Source: Microlunatus sagamiharensis (GTDB lineage Bacteria; Actinomycetota; Actinomycetes; Propionibacteriales; Propionibacteriaceae). Taken from it: a stretch of 64,000 nucleotides of DNA. Made by a program: the position numbers and the translations under genes. How positions within the stretch are numbered: the stretch's first letter is position 1; every line of letters begins with the position of its first letter. A model generated the notes under the pieces. That model worked only from the letters and a program-made list of their open reading frames with translations. It was not told where the DNA came from and did not search any database. The stretch lies in NCBI RefSeq assembly GCF_900105785.1, contig NZ_LT629799.1, forward strand, positions 1,240,001-1,304,000, read 5' to 3'. This document shows positions 26,217 to 34,405 of this stretch, piece after piece.

Positions 26217-27452
26217 TCACGACCCTGCGTGGAAGCGGTCCAGGGCCGGGGCGAAGCGGGCGAGCTCGCCCTCGCCCACGCCGTTGGCCCGAGCCGCCTG
26301 GCGCCAGCCGCGGGTGGCGCTCAGCACCTCGGCGAGGACCACTTCGGCCTCCGTGGCGCTGAGCCGGAACTGCCGGGCGTGGGCCACCAGCTCGCGGAGC
26401 GCGTCCTCGGCGTCGTCGGCGAACCCGACCGTCGTGACCCGGGCGGCTGTGGGGTCGGGGTCGGGGTTGAGGTCGAAGGCCGGCGACAGCGTCCAGCCCG
26501 AGCGCGTGCGCAGGAAGCCGTGGTTGCGCATGTGGTCGTCCACGTTGTTGACCACGATCATGAACGCGATGCGGCGCCACAGCCGTCCGAGGTCGGCGGC
26601 CACCGCGGCCCCGTGCTCGGCGAGCGCCTCGGCGAGCTCGAGGTAGTCCACGCTCTGGCCGTCGGAGGAGCCCAGCAGCGTCATCGCGCTGATGTAGCCG
26701 ACGCGGACGTCCCCGCGGCGGTCGAAGCGGTCGAGCAGCAGCGCGCGACGCTGGCCCACGGCCACCAGCGTGGACGTCGGCACCTCGATCCCGGCACGCT
26801 GCGCCAGGTCGAGGGCCGTCTTCTCCCACGCCATCACGTCCCAGCGGTCGCTCGCGTGCGGGAACTTGGCGATCAGGAGCCGGTCGCCGTCGCGGACCGA
26901 GGCCTTGGGCCGGGCGCCGCCCAGGGAACCCGAACCGGCGGCCAGCAGCTCCTTGACCGCGGCCAGGTCGTCGGTGCTGTCGTCGGCCACCGCGTCGGCC
27001 GCCCGCAGCAGCCGCGGCAGGGCGACCAGGCGGGGCACGTCGGAGGAGACGTCGAGGAAGGGACCGCCCTCGTCGAGCGAGAAGCGCAGGGCGCCCTGCC
27101 GGGTCTGGTCGGCGACGCCGAGGAGGTAGTCGACCTCACGGACCGTCGGCGGGGCCTGCCCGGCCAGCCGGGCCTGCGTCCGCATCCGCTTGGCGATGAG
27201 GTTGCGGCCCCAGCGGTCCGGCGCACTGTCGGCGAAGGCCCCGGGCAGGCGGGTGACGTGGTGACGGCTGTCGAGGAGCGGCAGCTCGGGGCTCAGCGCG
27301 TACGCGGTGGCCGACCCGGTCCAGGCCGGGTCGTAGGCGAGCGTCGTCGAGACCACGCCGCGACGTTCGCTGACGTGCGCGGTCGCCGCCGGGGCCGCGA
27401 CGCCGTCGACGTCGACCGCCACCCGCAGCCGCGAGGCCGGGACGCCCGTCAC
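26217..27452 (-). CDS. hipA: HipA-family serine/threonine kinase toxin
   Basis: The 411-residue protein has the HipA N-subdomain (to about 105), the Gly-rich autophosphorylation loop GSLGGARPKAS, and an ATP-site Lys in LLIAKFPHASDRWD. The catalytic loop is NNVDDHMRNHGFL and the metal-binding motif is AFDLNP. All key residues of the fold are present, so it should be an active kinase. HipA toxins phosphorylate aminoacyl-tRNA synthetases or other targets and cause dormancy. It overlaps hipB by 4 bases and is expressed after it. The target here is unknown. Confidence 0.92.
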   Translation of the reverse strand: MTGVPASRLRVAVDVDGVAAPAATAHVSERRGVVSTTLAYDPAWTGSATAYALSPELPLLDSRHHVTRLPGAFADSAPDRWGRNLIAKRMRTQARLAGQAPPTVREVDYLLGVADQTRQGALRFSLDEGGPFLDVSSDVPRLVALPRLLRAADAVADDSTDDLAAVKELLAAGSGSLGGARPKASVRDGDRLLIAKFPHASDRWDVMAWEKTALDLAQRAGIEVPTSTLVAVGQRRALLLDRFDRRGDVRVGYISAMTLLGSSDGQSVDYLELAEALAEHGAAVAADLGRLWRRIAFMIVVNNVDDHMRNHGFLRTRSGWTLSPAFDLNPDPDPTAARVTTVGFADDAEDALRELVAHARQFRLSATEAEVVLAEVLSATRGWRQAARANGVGEGELARFAPALDRFHAGS

Positions 27453-27751
27453 CGCCTGACCCGCTCGGGCAGCGTCTCCTCCGCCCGGGCCCGCCCGAGG
27501 TCGGTGTCGTACGGGTCGAGGACGGCCACGACCCGGTCGAGCTGGCCGAGCGCCCGCGCCACGGCCAGGAAGACGTCGAGCCCGACGCCGGGCCGGCCCT
27601 GCTCCAGACGGCGCAGCGTGGTGCGGGTCGTGTTGGCCCGGTCGGCGACCTGCTCGGCCGTCAGGTTCTGCAGCTTGCGCCACGTGAGGAGGTGGTGCCC
27701 GATCTCGACGGCGCTGCGGTCGAGGCGGACCGGTCGTGCGGGGCGAGCCAC
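27449..27751 (-). CDS. hipB: HipB-like antitoxin, XRE helix-turn-helix
   Basis: The 100-residue protein has an XRE-type helix-turn-helix (about 18-75): HHLLTWRKLQNLTAEQVADR, then NTTRTTLRRLEQG and LDVFLAVARALG. A perfect AAGGAGG ribosome site lies 4 bases before the GTG. The gene is first in a two-gene operon with the HipA kinase, and would bind both its own operator and the toxin. A 12-base palindrome at 27768-27779 is the likely operator. Confidence 0.92.
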   Translation of the reverse strand: MARPARPVRLDRSAVEIGHHLLTWRKLQNLTAEQVADRANTTRTTLRRLEQGRPGVGLDVFLAVARALGQLDRVVAVLDPYDTDLGRARAEETLPERVRR

Positions 27752-27767
27752 GGTGCCTCCTTGATGG

Positions 27768-27779
27768 TCAGTGCACTGA
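27768..27779. promoter_or_regulatory. Probable HipB operator palindrome
   Basis: TCAGTGCACTGA is a perfect 12-base palindrome 17 bases before the hipB start, next to its ribosome site. HipB-type repressors bind such palindromes to regulate their own operon. Only one copy is visible, whereas several are usual in E. coli. Confidence 0.6.
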
Positions 27780-27839
27780 TCACTATCGCCGACAACGAGC
27801 AGCGCAGCAACCGTAGAGCACGATAGAAGTCGTGAGGGA

Positions 27840-28847
27840 TCACACCGCGGTGAGGCTCCTCAGCGCGGCGTCCACGGCGGGGGCCTCGTCGTTGGCGAGG
27901 ACGACGACGTCGAGGTCCTCCTCGGGCAGGTGGGCCAGCAGCGACTGGTAGCCGGGGTTGTCGCCAGGGTTGATGCGCGCGCGGTGCCCCTTGACCGTCC
28001 CGAGGAACGTCCCGAACCCGTACGCCTGTGGGACGACAGGTCCTCCGGCGGGCGCTCCGGGCACGACCGCGTACGGCGTCCAGAGCCGCTCCGCGCCCCG
28101 CTCGCCGAGCAGGACCCCGGCCCGCAGCGCCTGGCTGAGCCGGACGAGGTCGCCCGCCGTCGTCCACAGGTCGCCGGTGCCCGGCAGGTGCGTGAACCCC
28201 TCCAGGAGCGGCAGCAGCTCCCCGTCACGGTGGCCGAGGGCGACCTCGGCGAGGTCCGTCGGGTGCCGTCCCGAGGTCGTCCCCCGCATGCCCGCCGGGC
28301 GCAGGACGAGCTCGTCGGCGACCTCCCCGTACGCTGCGCCGACGGCGGCCTCGACGACCAGGGCGGCGACCAGGAACCCGGGTCCGCTGTAGCGCCACGC
28401 GTCACCGGGGTCGGCGACGAGCGGCGCGTCGATGATCATCCGGACGAGGTCGTCGCGCGCCGGCGGGTCGACCAGCAGCGAGCCCGGCAGCCCCGGGACG
28501 TCGCCCCAGTGACCGAGCCCGGAGGTCTGCCCGAGCAGGTGCCGCGGGGTGATGCCCGCCCAGCCCTGCGGCGTGCCGGCCAGCCAGCGGGAGACCGGGA
28601 CGTCGAGGTCCAGCAGCCGCTGCTCGACGAGGCGCAGGACGACGACGGACACGACGAGCTTGCTGATCGAGCCGGCCTGGCTGCGCAGCCCGGGGGTGCA
28701 GCGCGGACCGTCCTCGCCGGCCGCGGGACCCTGCGACACCTCCTCGAGGACCTCGTCGCCGCGGACGACGAGCGCCGTCCCCGACCACGCGCTCGGGCGC
28801 TCCTGCGCGTCGTGCGGGCGCTGCGGATCCTGTCGCTCTGAGGGCAT
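27840..28847 (-). CDS. Serine hydrolase of the beta-lactamase/D-Ala carboxypeptidase type
   Basis: The 335-residue protein has the nucleophile motif SISK (AGSISKLVVS) and a second motif YSGPGFL, where class C enzymes have YxN, so the third polar residue is replaced by Gly. GRHPTDLAEVALGHRDGE and a C-terminal VVVLANDEAP complete the fold. There is no signal peptide, so it is probably a cytoplasmic esterase or peptidase rather than a resistance enzyme. It follows the epoxide hydrolase gene by 20 bases on the same strand and probably shares its TetR-controlled promoter. Confidence 0.85.
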   Translation of the reverse strand: MPSERQDPQRPHDAQERPSAWSGTALVVRGDEVLEEVSQGPAAGEDGPRCTPGLRSQAGSISKLVVSVVVLRLVEQRLLDLDVPVSRWLAGTPQGWAGITPRHLLGQTSGLGHWGDVPGLPGSLLVDPPARDDLVRMIIDAPLVADPGDAWRYSGPGFLVAALVVEAAVGAAYGEVADELVLRPAGMRGTTSGRHPTDLAEVALGHRDGELLPLLEGFTHLPGTGDLWTTAGDLVRLSQALRAGVLLGERGAERLWTPYAVVPGAPAGGPVVPQAYGFGTFLGTVKGHRARINPGDNPGYQSLLAHLPEEDLDVVVLANDEAPAVDAALRSLTAV

Positions 28848-28867
28848 CGCACGACGGTACGGGCACC

Positions 28868-30013
28868 TCAGCCCCGCAGGCCTCGCAACCCCGTCCGGAG
28901 CTCGTCGACCAGGATCGCCGGCTGCTCGAGGGCGGCGAAGTGGCCGCCGTGCTCCGCTTCGCGGAAGTGGACCAGGTCGCTGTACGCGGCCTCGACCCAG
29001 CTGCGCGGCATGCGGGGGAGGTCGCGCGGGAACACGGTGACGGCGACCGGCAGGGAGAGCCGCGGCCCGGCCATGGTGGCCGTGCTGTTCTCCCAGTAGA
29101 CCCGGGCCGACGAGGCCGCGCTGCCGGTGAACCAGGACAGCGAGATCGTGTCGAGCATGGTGTCGAGGCCGAGGGCGTCCTCGGCCCGGCCGGCGTTGTC
29201 GGTCTTCGACTGGTACTTCTCGTAGATCCAGGCCGCCTGACCGACGGGGGAGTCGGCGAGCGCGAACCCGACGGTCTGCGGCCTGGTGCCCTGCAGGTGG
29301 TTCGAGCCGCCCAGCGGGCCCGCGTAGCGCGCCAACCCCTCGACCGCGCGGCGCTCCTCGGCGCTGAGGGTCGCGGGGATCTCGGCCGGCACCGCGTACG
29401 GGGTGCTCAGGTGGACCCCGAGGAGCCCGTCGGGGCGCTGGGCGCCGAGGGCGGTGGTCACCGCTGCGCCCCAGTCGCCGCCGTGCGCGACCCAGGACCC
29501 GTACCCCAGGCGGCGCATCAGCTCGGCCCACGCCCGTGCGGTGCGGGCGACGTCCCACCCCGTCGCGGTCGGCTTGCCCGAGCAGCCGAAGCCGGGCAGC
29601 GTCGGGATCACGACGTCGAAGGCGTCCCGGGCGTCCCCGCCGTGGGCGACGGGGTCGGTGAGCGGTCCCACCAGCGCGAGGAAGTCGGCGGACGAGCCCG
29701 GCCAGCCGTGGGTCATCAGCAGCGGCAGCGCGCCGGGGTGCGGCGACCGCACGTGGACGGCGTGGACGTCCAGCCCGTCGATGCTGGTGACGAGCTGGGG
29801 GAGCGCGTTCAGCGCGGACTCGAAGCGGCACCAGTCGTAGCCGTCCTGCCAGTACGCGGCGAGCGCGCGGAGGTCCTGCGTGCGCACGCCCTGCGACCAG
29901 TCGTCGACGGTCTCCGGGTCCGGCCAGCGGGTGCGGGCCAGGCGCTGGTGGAGGTCGTCGACCTCGGCGTCGGCGACGTGCAGACGGAAGGGGCGGAGGT
30001 CGGTCTCGGACAT
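28868..30013 (-). CDS. Epoxide hydrolase (N-terminal EHN plus alpha/beta hydrolase)
   Basis: The 381-residue protein has the EHN region (RPFRLHVADAEVDDLHQRLA, then RWPDPETVDDWSQG), the oxyanion motif HGWPGSSADF, and the nucleophile Asp in VAHGGDWGAAVTTALG. The catalytic His lies near the C-terminus in EHGGHFAALEQP. The catalytic pattern is complete for microsomal-type epoxide hydrolases, which open epoxides through an ester intermediate. The gene is divergent from the TetR gene at 30129 and is preceded by two near-identical operators. Its ATG has an AAGGAGG ribosome site. Confidence 0.92.
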   Translation of the reverse strand: MSETDLRPFRLHVADAEVDDLHQRLARTRWPDPETVDDWSQGVRTQDLRALAAYWQDGYDWCRFESALNALPQLVTSIDGLDVHAVHVRSPHPGALPLLMTHGWPGSSADFLALVGPLTDPVAHGGDARDAFDVVIPTLPGFGCSGKPTATGWDVARTARAWAELMRRLGYGSWVAHGGDWGAAVTTALGAQRPDGLLGVHLSTPYAVPAEIPATLSAEERRAVEGLARYAGPLGGSNHLQGTRPQTVGFALADSPVGQAAWIYEKYQSKTDNAGRAEDALGLDTMLDTISLSWFTGSAASSARVYWENSTATMAGPRLSLPVAVTVFPRDLPRMPRSWVEAAYSDLVHFREAEHGGHFAALEQPAILVDELRTGLRGLRG

Positions 30014-30042
30014 CGGGCTCCTGCTTTGAAGGAGGTGCGGGA

Positions 30043-30089
30043 ATTGCACACCGATGTGCAATCTAGGCCCGTTGCACAGTGGTGTGCAA
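30043..30089. promoter_or_regulatory. Twin TTGCACA-N4-TGTGCAA operators
   Basis: Two perfect inverted repeats with 7-base arms and a 4-base centre lie between the divergent genes: arms at 30044-30050/30055-30061 and at 30072-30078/30083-30089. The first extends to 8-base arms. Their centres are 28 bases apart. They flank TCTAGGC-like promoter DNA and are the obvious sites for the neighbouring TetR protein. Confidence 0.8.
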
Positions 30090-30128
30090 TCCTGACGGCG
30101 TGCAGGACGAGGCCGGAGGAGGCCGGGA

Positions 30129-30701
30129 ATGAGCGGCACGCGGGAGCGGATCCTCGACGTGGCCACCGAGGTGCTGGGGTCGGACCCCGACGCCGCCATG
30201 GGCGAGGTCGCCGCGGCTGCCGGGGTGGTCCGGCGCACCGTCTACGGTCACTTCCCCTCGCGCGCCGACCTGGTCCTGGCCCTGTCGCGTCGCGCGGCCG
30301 ACGAGCTGGTGGCCGCGTTGGCCGAGGGGTCTGAGGACCAGCCGCCCGACGAGGTCTGGGCCGGGTTCGTCGGCCGGCTCTGGCCCCTGCTGCACCGCTA
30401 CCGCGTGCTGGTCGTCCTGCGCCGCGGCGAGCTCGGCCCCGACATCCACGCGGTGCTGGCCCCGGTCGACGCCGCGCTGGCCGACCTCGTGCGGCGCGGG
30501 CAGCAGGACGGGGTCTTCGGGCTCCACCTGCCGGCCGAGGTGCTGAGCCAGGTGGCCTGGTCGACGGTGTTCACGATCGCCGACGGCCACCTGGCCCACG
30601 GCGGGCTCGCCGTCGACGCGGCGGTGACGACCAGCCTGCTCGTCCTTGGCGTCCCGGCGTCGCGCGCCTCGACGCTCGCCGCCCGTGGGGACGCCTCGTG
30701 A
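30129..30701 (+). CDS. TetR-family repressor of the epoxide hydrolase operon
   Basis: The 190-residue protein has a TetR helix-turn-helix (about 8-50): RERILDVATEVLG, AMGEVAAAAGVVRRTVYGHF, PSRADLVLAL. The rest is helical. It is divergent from the epoxide hydrolase gene, with two 18-base palindromes between them. It presumably senses a hydrophobic epoxide or its diol and represses both directions. The ribosome site is GGAGGAGG. Confidence 0.9.
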   Translation: MSGTRERILDVATEVLGSDPDAAMGEVAAAAGVVRRTVYGHFPSRADLVLALSRRAADELVAALAEGSEDQPPDEVWAGFVGRLWPLLHRYRVLVVLRRGELGPDIHAVLAPVDAALADLVRRGQQDGVFGLHLPAEVLSQVAWSTVFTIADGHLAHGGLAVDAAVTTSLLVLGVPASRASTLAARGDAS

Positions 30702-30748
30702 GCCCGCTCGCGTAGCGTGGAGCCCCAGGCGAGGACTCGAGGAGCGAC

Positions 30749-31699
30749 GTGGCCAGGTTCCACCCCGATCTGGCGGTCGGCCGTTTCATCCCGCCGCTGA
30801 GCTTCACCCCCCGCTCGACCGCGCTGCTCAACCGCGTGGCGCCGCGGACGCCCCCGATCCCCGAGGACCTCGTCGTCGAGGACGCCCAGGTCCCCGGGCC
30901 TCCGGGCGCCCCGCCCGTGCCGGTCCGGCTCTACCGGCCCCGCGACCTCGTGGGCGACGCGCCCGCGCTGGTGTGGGTCCACGGCGGCGGCATGATCTCC
31001 GGCAACGCCCTGATCGACGAGCGGACCAGCTTCGCCTTCGCGCGCGACCTGGGCATCACCGTGGCGAGCGTCGACTACCGCCTCGCGCCGGGAACGCACG
31101 CGCCGGCCCAGGTCGAGGACTGCTACGCCGCGCTGCGCTGGCTCGTCGAGCACGCGGCGGACCGGGGCGTCGACCCCGAGCGGGTCGCGGTCGGCGGGGC
31201 GAGCGCGGGCGGCGGGCTCGCCGCCGGGCTCGCGCTGCTGGCCCACGACCGGGGCGAGGTGCGCCCCGCGTTCCAGCTGCTGGTCTACCCGATGATCGAC
31301 GACCGCACCGCCGCGCGCCGGGACCGTCACCGCGAGGGCGTGCGGGTCTGGACCCCGCGCAGCAACCGCTACGGCTGGAGCGCCTACCTCGGCCGGGAGC
31401 CCGGTGGGCCCGGCGTCTCCTCGTACGCGGCCCCCGCCCGCCGGGACGACCTGTCAGGGCTGCCGGACGCGTGGATCGGCGTCGGCACGCTGGACCTCTT
31501 CCACGACGAGGACGTGCGCTACGCGCGGCGCCTCCGGGAGGCCGGGGTCGCCTGCGAGCTCGAGGTGGTGCCGGGGGCCTTCCACGGCTTCGACGCGATC
31601 TTCCCCGGCAAGCCGGTCTCGCGCGACTTCTGGCGGGCGCAGGCCGTCGCCCTGCAGCGCGCGCTGCGGCCCGAGGGGCCCGGGCTGACGTGGGCGTGA
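30749..31699 (+). CDS. HSL-family alpha/beta hydrolase (esterase)
   Basis: The 316-residue protein has the oxyanion motif HGGG (VWVHGGGMIS), the nucleophile Ser in GGASAGGGLAAG, an acid in GVGTLDLFHDED and a His in GAFHGFDAI. This matches the hormone-sensitive-lipase/GDXG group, which hydrolyses short acyl esters. There is no signal peptide. It overlaps the GrpB gene by 4 bases. It lies on the same strand as the TetR gene and could belong to the same regulon, but its own ribosome site (GAGGAG) and a TAGCGT box suggest a separate promoter. Confidence 0.9.
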   Translation: MARFHPDLAVGRFIPPLSFTPRSTALLNRVAPRTPPIPEDLVVEDAQVPGPPGAPPVPVRLYRPRDLVGDAPALVWVHGGGMISGNALIDERTSFAFARDLGITVASVDYRLAPGTHAPAQVEDCYAALRWLVEHAADRGVDPERVAVGGASAGGGLAAGLALLAHDRGEVRPAFQLLVYPMIDDRTAARRDRHREGVRVWTPRSNRYGWSAYLGREPGGPGVSSYAAPARRDDLSGLPDAWIGVGTLDLFHDEDVRYARRLREAGVACELEVVPGAFHGFDAIFPGKPVSRDFWRAQAVALQRALRPEGPGLTWA

Positions 31700-32256
31700 A
31701 CCGCCCCGACCCGCGGCGTCTCGACGTCACCGACGTCGAGCTCGTCGGCGGGCCCGAGCCGCTCGTGGTCGGTCTCCACCCGTACGACGAGGGCTGGCCC
31801 GGTGCGTACGAGGAGCACCGGCGCCGGATCGTGGCCGCGCTCGGGGAGAGGGCCGTTGCGGTCGAGCACATCGGGTCGACGGCCGTGCCCGGGCTCGCGG
31901 CGAAGCCGATCATCGACGTCGCGCTGACCGTGGAGGACATCACGGCCGAGGAGGACTACCTCGACCTGCTCCTGGCCGCCGGCTACGTGCTGCGGACCCG
32001 TGAGCCGCGCCACCGGCTCGTCCGCACGCCCGGGCGTGACGTCCACGTGCACGTCTACGAGCAGGGTGCGGCGGAGGTCGAGGCTTACCTGCTGCTGCGC
32101 GACCACCTGCGCGCCGACGAGGCCGACCGGGCCCTGTACGAGCGCACGAAGCGCGAGCTGATGACCCGCTCCTGGTCCGACATGAACGCCTACGCCGACG
32201 CGAAGTCCGCGGTCATCGCGGCGATCAAGGAGCGTGCGCGCGCCGACGCGCGCTGA
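31696..32256 (+). CDS. GrpB-family (UPF0157) nucleotidyltransferase-like protein
   Basis: The 186-residue protein carries the GrpB signature HIGSTAVPGLAAKPIID within a nucleotidyltransferase-like fold, preceded by HPYDEGWPGAYEEHRRR. GrpB proteins are often fused to dephospho-CoA kinase; here the protein stands alone. Function is not established. It starts at a GTGA overlapping the esterase stop. The next 340 bases carry repeats but no gene. Confidence 0.88.
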   Translation: MNRPDPRRLDVTDVELVGGPEPLVVGLHPYDEGWPGAYEEHRRRIVAALGERAVAVEHIGSTAVPGLAAKPIIDVALTVEDITAEEDYLDLLLAAGYVLRTREPRHRLVRTPGRDVHVHVYEQGAAEVEAYLLLRDHLRADEADRALYERTKRELMTRSWSDMNAYADAKSAVIAAIKERARADAR

Positions 32257-32289
32257 GCCCTCATCCGCTGGACGCCAACCTGTCCCACG

Positions 32290-32461
32290 CCCTTCGACAG
32301 GCTCAGGGATCGTGGCTGGATCAGCCTTCGAGGTTCCGGATTCCCCTCACCCTGGGGCGGGCCGCAACCACGCCCCCTGAGCTTGTCGAAGGGCCTCGAA
32401 GAGCTCGGCTCCTGCCGCTACCTCGACGCCGAGCCATTCCGGGCCCTTCGACAGACTCAGG
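32290..32461. repeat. Three REP-like CCCTTCGACARRCTCAGGG elements
   Basis: The gene-free stretch 32257-32597 contains three copies of a 19-base element: CCCTTCGACAGGCTCAGGG (32290-32308), the reverse form CCCTGAGCTTGTCGAAGGG (32375-32393) and a variant (CCCTTCGACAGACTCAGG, 32444-32461). Alternating orientation lets copies 1 and 2, or 2 and 3, fold into hairpins. Related sequences are common between genes in many high-GC bacteria. A further palindromic pair is at 61549-61588. Nothing else is recognisable in this gap. Confidence 0.8.
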
Positions 32462-32597
32462 AACCGCTGCGGGTACGCGGTCGAGATCACCTCCGGGCTC
32501 CTGATCCGGTCGACGAGCATCGAGCCCGTGCTCGCCAGGCGCGGGTCGCGAGTTCACCGTCCCAGGGGCGGCAGCGGTGCGTGGCAGGATGACCGGC

Positions 32598-33176
32598 ATG
32601 AGGCTGGGCTCCACGCGGAAAGACCTGCGTGCCGACATCGACGCGACCGGCTACTTCCCCGAGCTGGTGGAGGAGGGCATCACCCTCGCCGTCGCCGAGG
32701 AGGAGCTCCTCGACTTCGTCGTGCACCACGAGCCGACCTTCGACCACGACGAGATCCACCGCCACGTCACGGTGCTGGCGCTGACGCCGACGCGCCTGGT
32801 CGTCGGGCACACCGACGACCAGCCGGCCGAGCCGCCCGCCACGGGCACGCACGCCGCGTCGTCCACCGAGTCGGTGCCGCTGTCCAAGATCAACTCCGTC
32901 GTGCTGACGCGCGTCGTCACGCAGCCCGAGCGCTACCGACCGGGCTCCGGCGGGGTCGGCGAGACGTGGCTGACGGTGGGCTGGGACGGCGTGCGCCGCG
33001 TGGACCTCGAGCCAGCCGGCTGCGACGACCCGCAGTGCGAGGCCGACCACGGCTACACCGGCACCATGGCCGGCGACGACCTGACCGTGCGGATGAGCGC
33101 GGCCGCCGACGGGGCGGACCGCGTCGCCCGGCTCGTGCGCTTCTCCACCACGCTGCAGCGCGCGGCGGCGGTGTGA
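32598..33176 (+). CDS. DUF5998 family protein
   Basis: The 192-residue cytoplasmic protein starts MRLGSTRKDLRADIDATGYF and has HHEPTFDHDEIHRHVTVLAL, LVVGHTDDQPAEPPATGT and CDDPQCEADHGYTGTM, a pattern I recognise as DUF5998. Its function is unknown. The ATG at 32598 is chosen because CAGGAT at 32585-32590 lies 7 bases before it; an ATG at 32589 is also in frame. The last 4 bases overlap the following phosphodiesterase gene, so the two are translationally coupled, as in other actinobacteria. Confidence 0.82.
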   Translation: MRLGSTRKDLRADIDATGYFPELVEEGITLAVAEEELLDFVVHHEPTFDHDEIHRHVTVLALTPTRLVVGHTDDQPAEPPATGTHAASSTESVPLSKINSVVLTRVVTQPERYRPGSGGVGETWLTVGWDGVRRVDLEPAGCDDPQCEADHGYTGTMAGDDLTVRMSAAADGADRVARLVRFSTTLQRAAAV

Positions 33177-34351
33177 CGGTCGACGGAGCCGCGACCACCC
33201 CGGTCACCCGGCCGGACGCGGGTCCGGTGGGGCCGCTCGTCCCCGCGTACGGGCGCTCGACGCTCGCCGACCTGCTGCCGTCGGTGGGCCACCACCTGGG
33301 CGTCCCCGGCTGCGACGCCGACGTGCTCGGCCTCCCCGCGGCCCAGCGCTACGTCGTCTTCCTGGTCGACGGCCTCGGCCGCGCGCTGCTCGAGGGGGCG
33401 GCCGCGTACGCGCCGTGGCTCACGAGCCACCTCGGCGAGGGTTCGCTGACCTCCGGCGTGCCCGCCACGACGGTGACCAGCCTGACGAGCCTGGGCACCG
33501 GGCTGCCGCCCGGGCAGCACGGGCTGGTCGGCATCACCTCCCGCGTGCCCACCACCGGCGAGGTCCTCAACGCGCTGACCTGGGAGTCCGACCTCGTCCC
33601 CGAGGCCTACCAGCCGCAGCCGACCATGTTCGAGCGTGCTGCGGCCGCCGGCGTCCGGGTGAGCTCGGTCGCGCTGCAGCGCTTCGCGCGCACGGGGCTG
33701 ACCCAGGCCGCGCTGCGCGGCCCGACCTTCGTCCCGTTCCCCAGCGAGAAGGACGTCCAGCTGCGCACTGACCTCGTCGCCGACGCGGCCGCGCGCGGGC
33801 AACGGACGCTGGTCTACGGCTACGAGCGCGAGCTCGACCACGCCGGGCACGCCAAGGGCTGCGGGTCGGCCGAGTGGCGCGAGCGGCTGACCCGGGTCGA
33901 CAGCATGCTCGCGCGGCTGCGGGACGCCCTGCCCAGCGACGTGGTGCTGCTGGTCACCGGCGACCACGGCATGGTCGACGTCGCCCCCGACCGCCGCATG
34001 GTCATCGAGGACGAGCCCGAGCTGGCCGCGGGCGTCACCGTGGTGGCGGGTGAGGCGCGCTTCCGGCACCTGTACGTCGACCGCGACGACCCGCGGTCGG
34101 TCGCCCGGCGTTGGAGCGACCGGCTCGGCGGACGGGCCTGGGTCCGGACGCGCGACGAGGCCGTCGACGAGGGCTGGTTCGGTCCGGTCGCCGACGAGGT
34201 CCTCCAGCGCTACGGCGACGTGGTCGCGGCGCCGACGGGGGAGTGGGCGTTCATGACGCGCACCTTCCCGCAGGAGATGGAGCTCGTGGGCATGCACGCC
34301 TCCCTGACCGCGGCCGAGATGGTGGTCCCGCTCGTCGTGGCGACCGCCTGA
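33173..34351 (+). CDS. Alkaline phosphatase-superfamily phosphodiesterase
   Basis: The 392-residue protein has a metal-binding Asp in VFLVDGLGRALL, a nucleophile Thr/Ser region in SGVPATTVTSLTSLGTGLPP and the HGLVG motif. Further metal ligands occur in GYERELDHAGHAKG and LVTGDHGMVDVAP. This is the type I phosphodiesterase/nucleotide pyrophosphatase pattern with two-metal catalysis. It lacks a signal peptide. It overlaps the DUF5998 gene with GTGA, which suggests a joint role. Substrate unknown. Confidence 0.88.
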   Translation: MTVDGAATTPVTRPDAGPVGPLVPAYGRSTLADLLPSVGHHLGVPGCDADVLGLPAAQRYVVFLVDGLGRALLEGAAAYAPWLTSHLGEGSLTSGVPATTVTSLTSLGTGLPPGQHGLVGITSRVPTTGEVLNALTWESDLVPEAYQPQPTMFERAAAAGVRVSSVALQRFARTGLTQAALRGPTFVPFPSEKDVQLRTDLVADAAARGQRTLVYGYERELDHAGHAKGCGSAEWRERLTRVDSMLARLRDALPSDVVLLVTGDHGMVDVAPDRRMVIEDEPELAAGVTVVAGEARFRHLYVDRDDPRSVARRWSDRLGGRAWVRTRDEAVDEGWFGPVADEVLQRYGDVVAAPTGEWAFMTRTFPQEMELVGMHASLTAAEMVVPLVVATA

Positions 34352-34405
34352 CCGACGGCCACTGCAGCACGGATGCGCCGGACGAGCCGGCGGGAAGGAC
34401 GACCG

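Noticed and set aside
32383-32592. 69-codon frame in the repeat gap
   Set aside because: It runs through REP copies and has no start signal or similarity.
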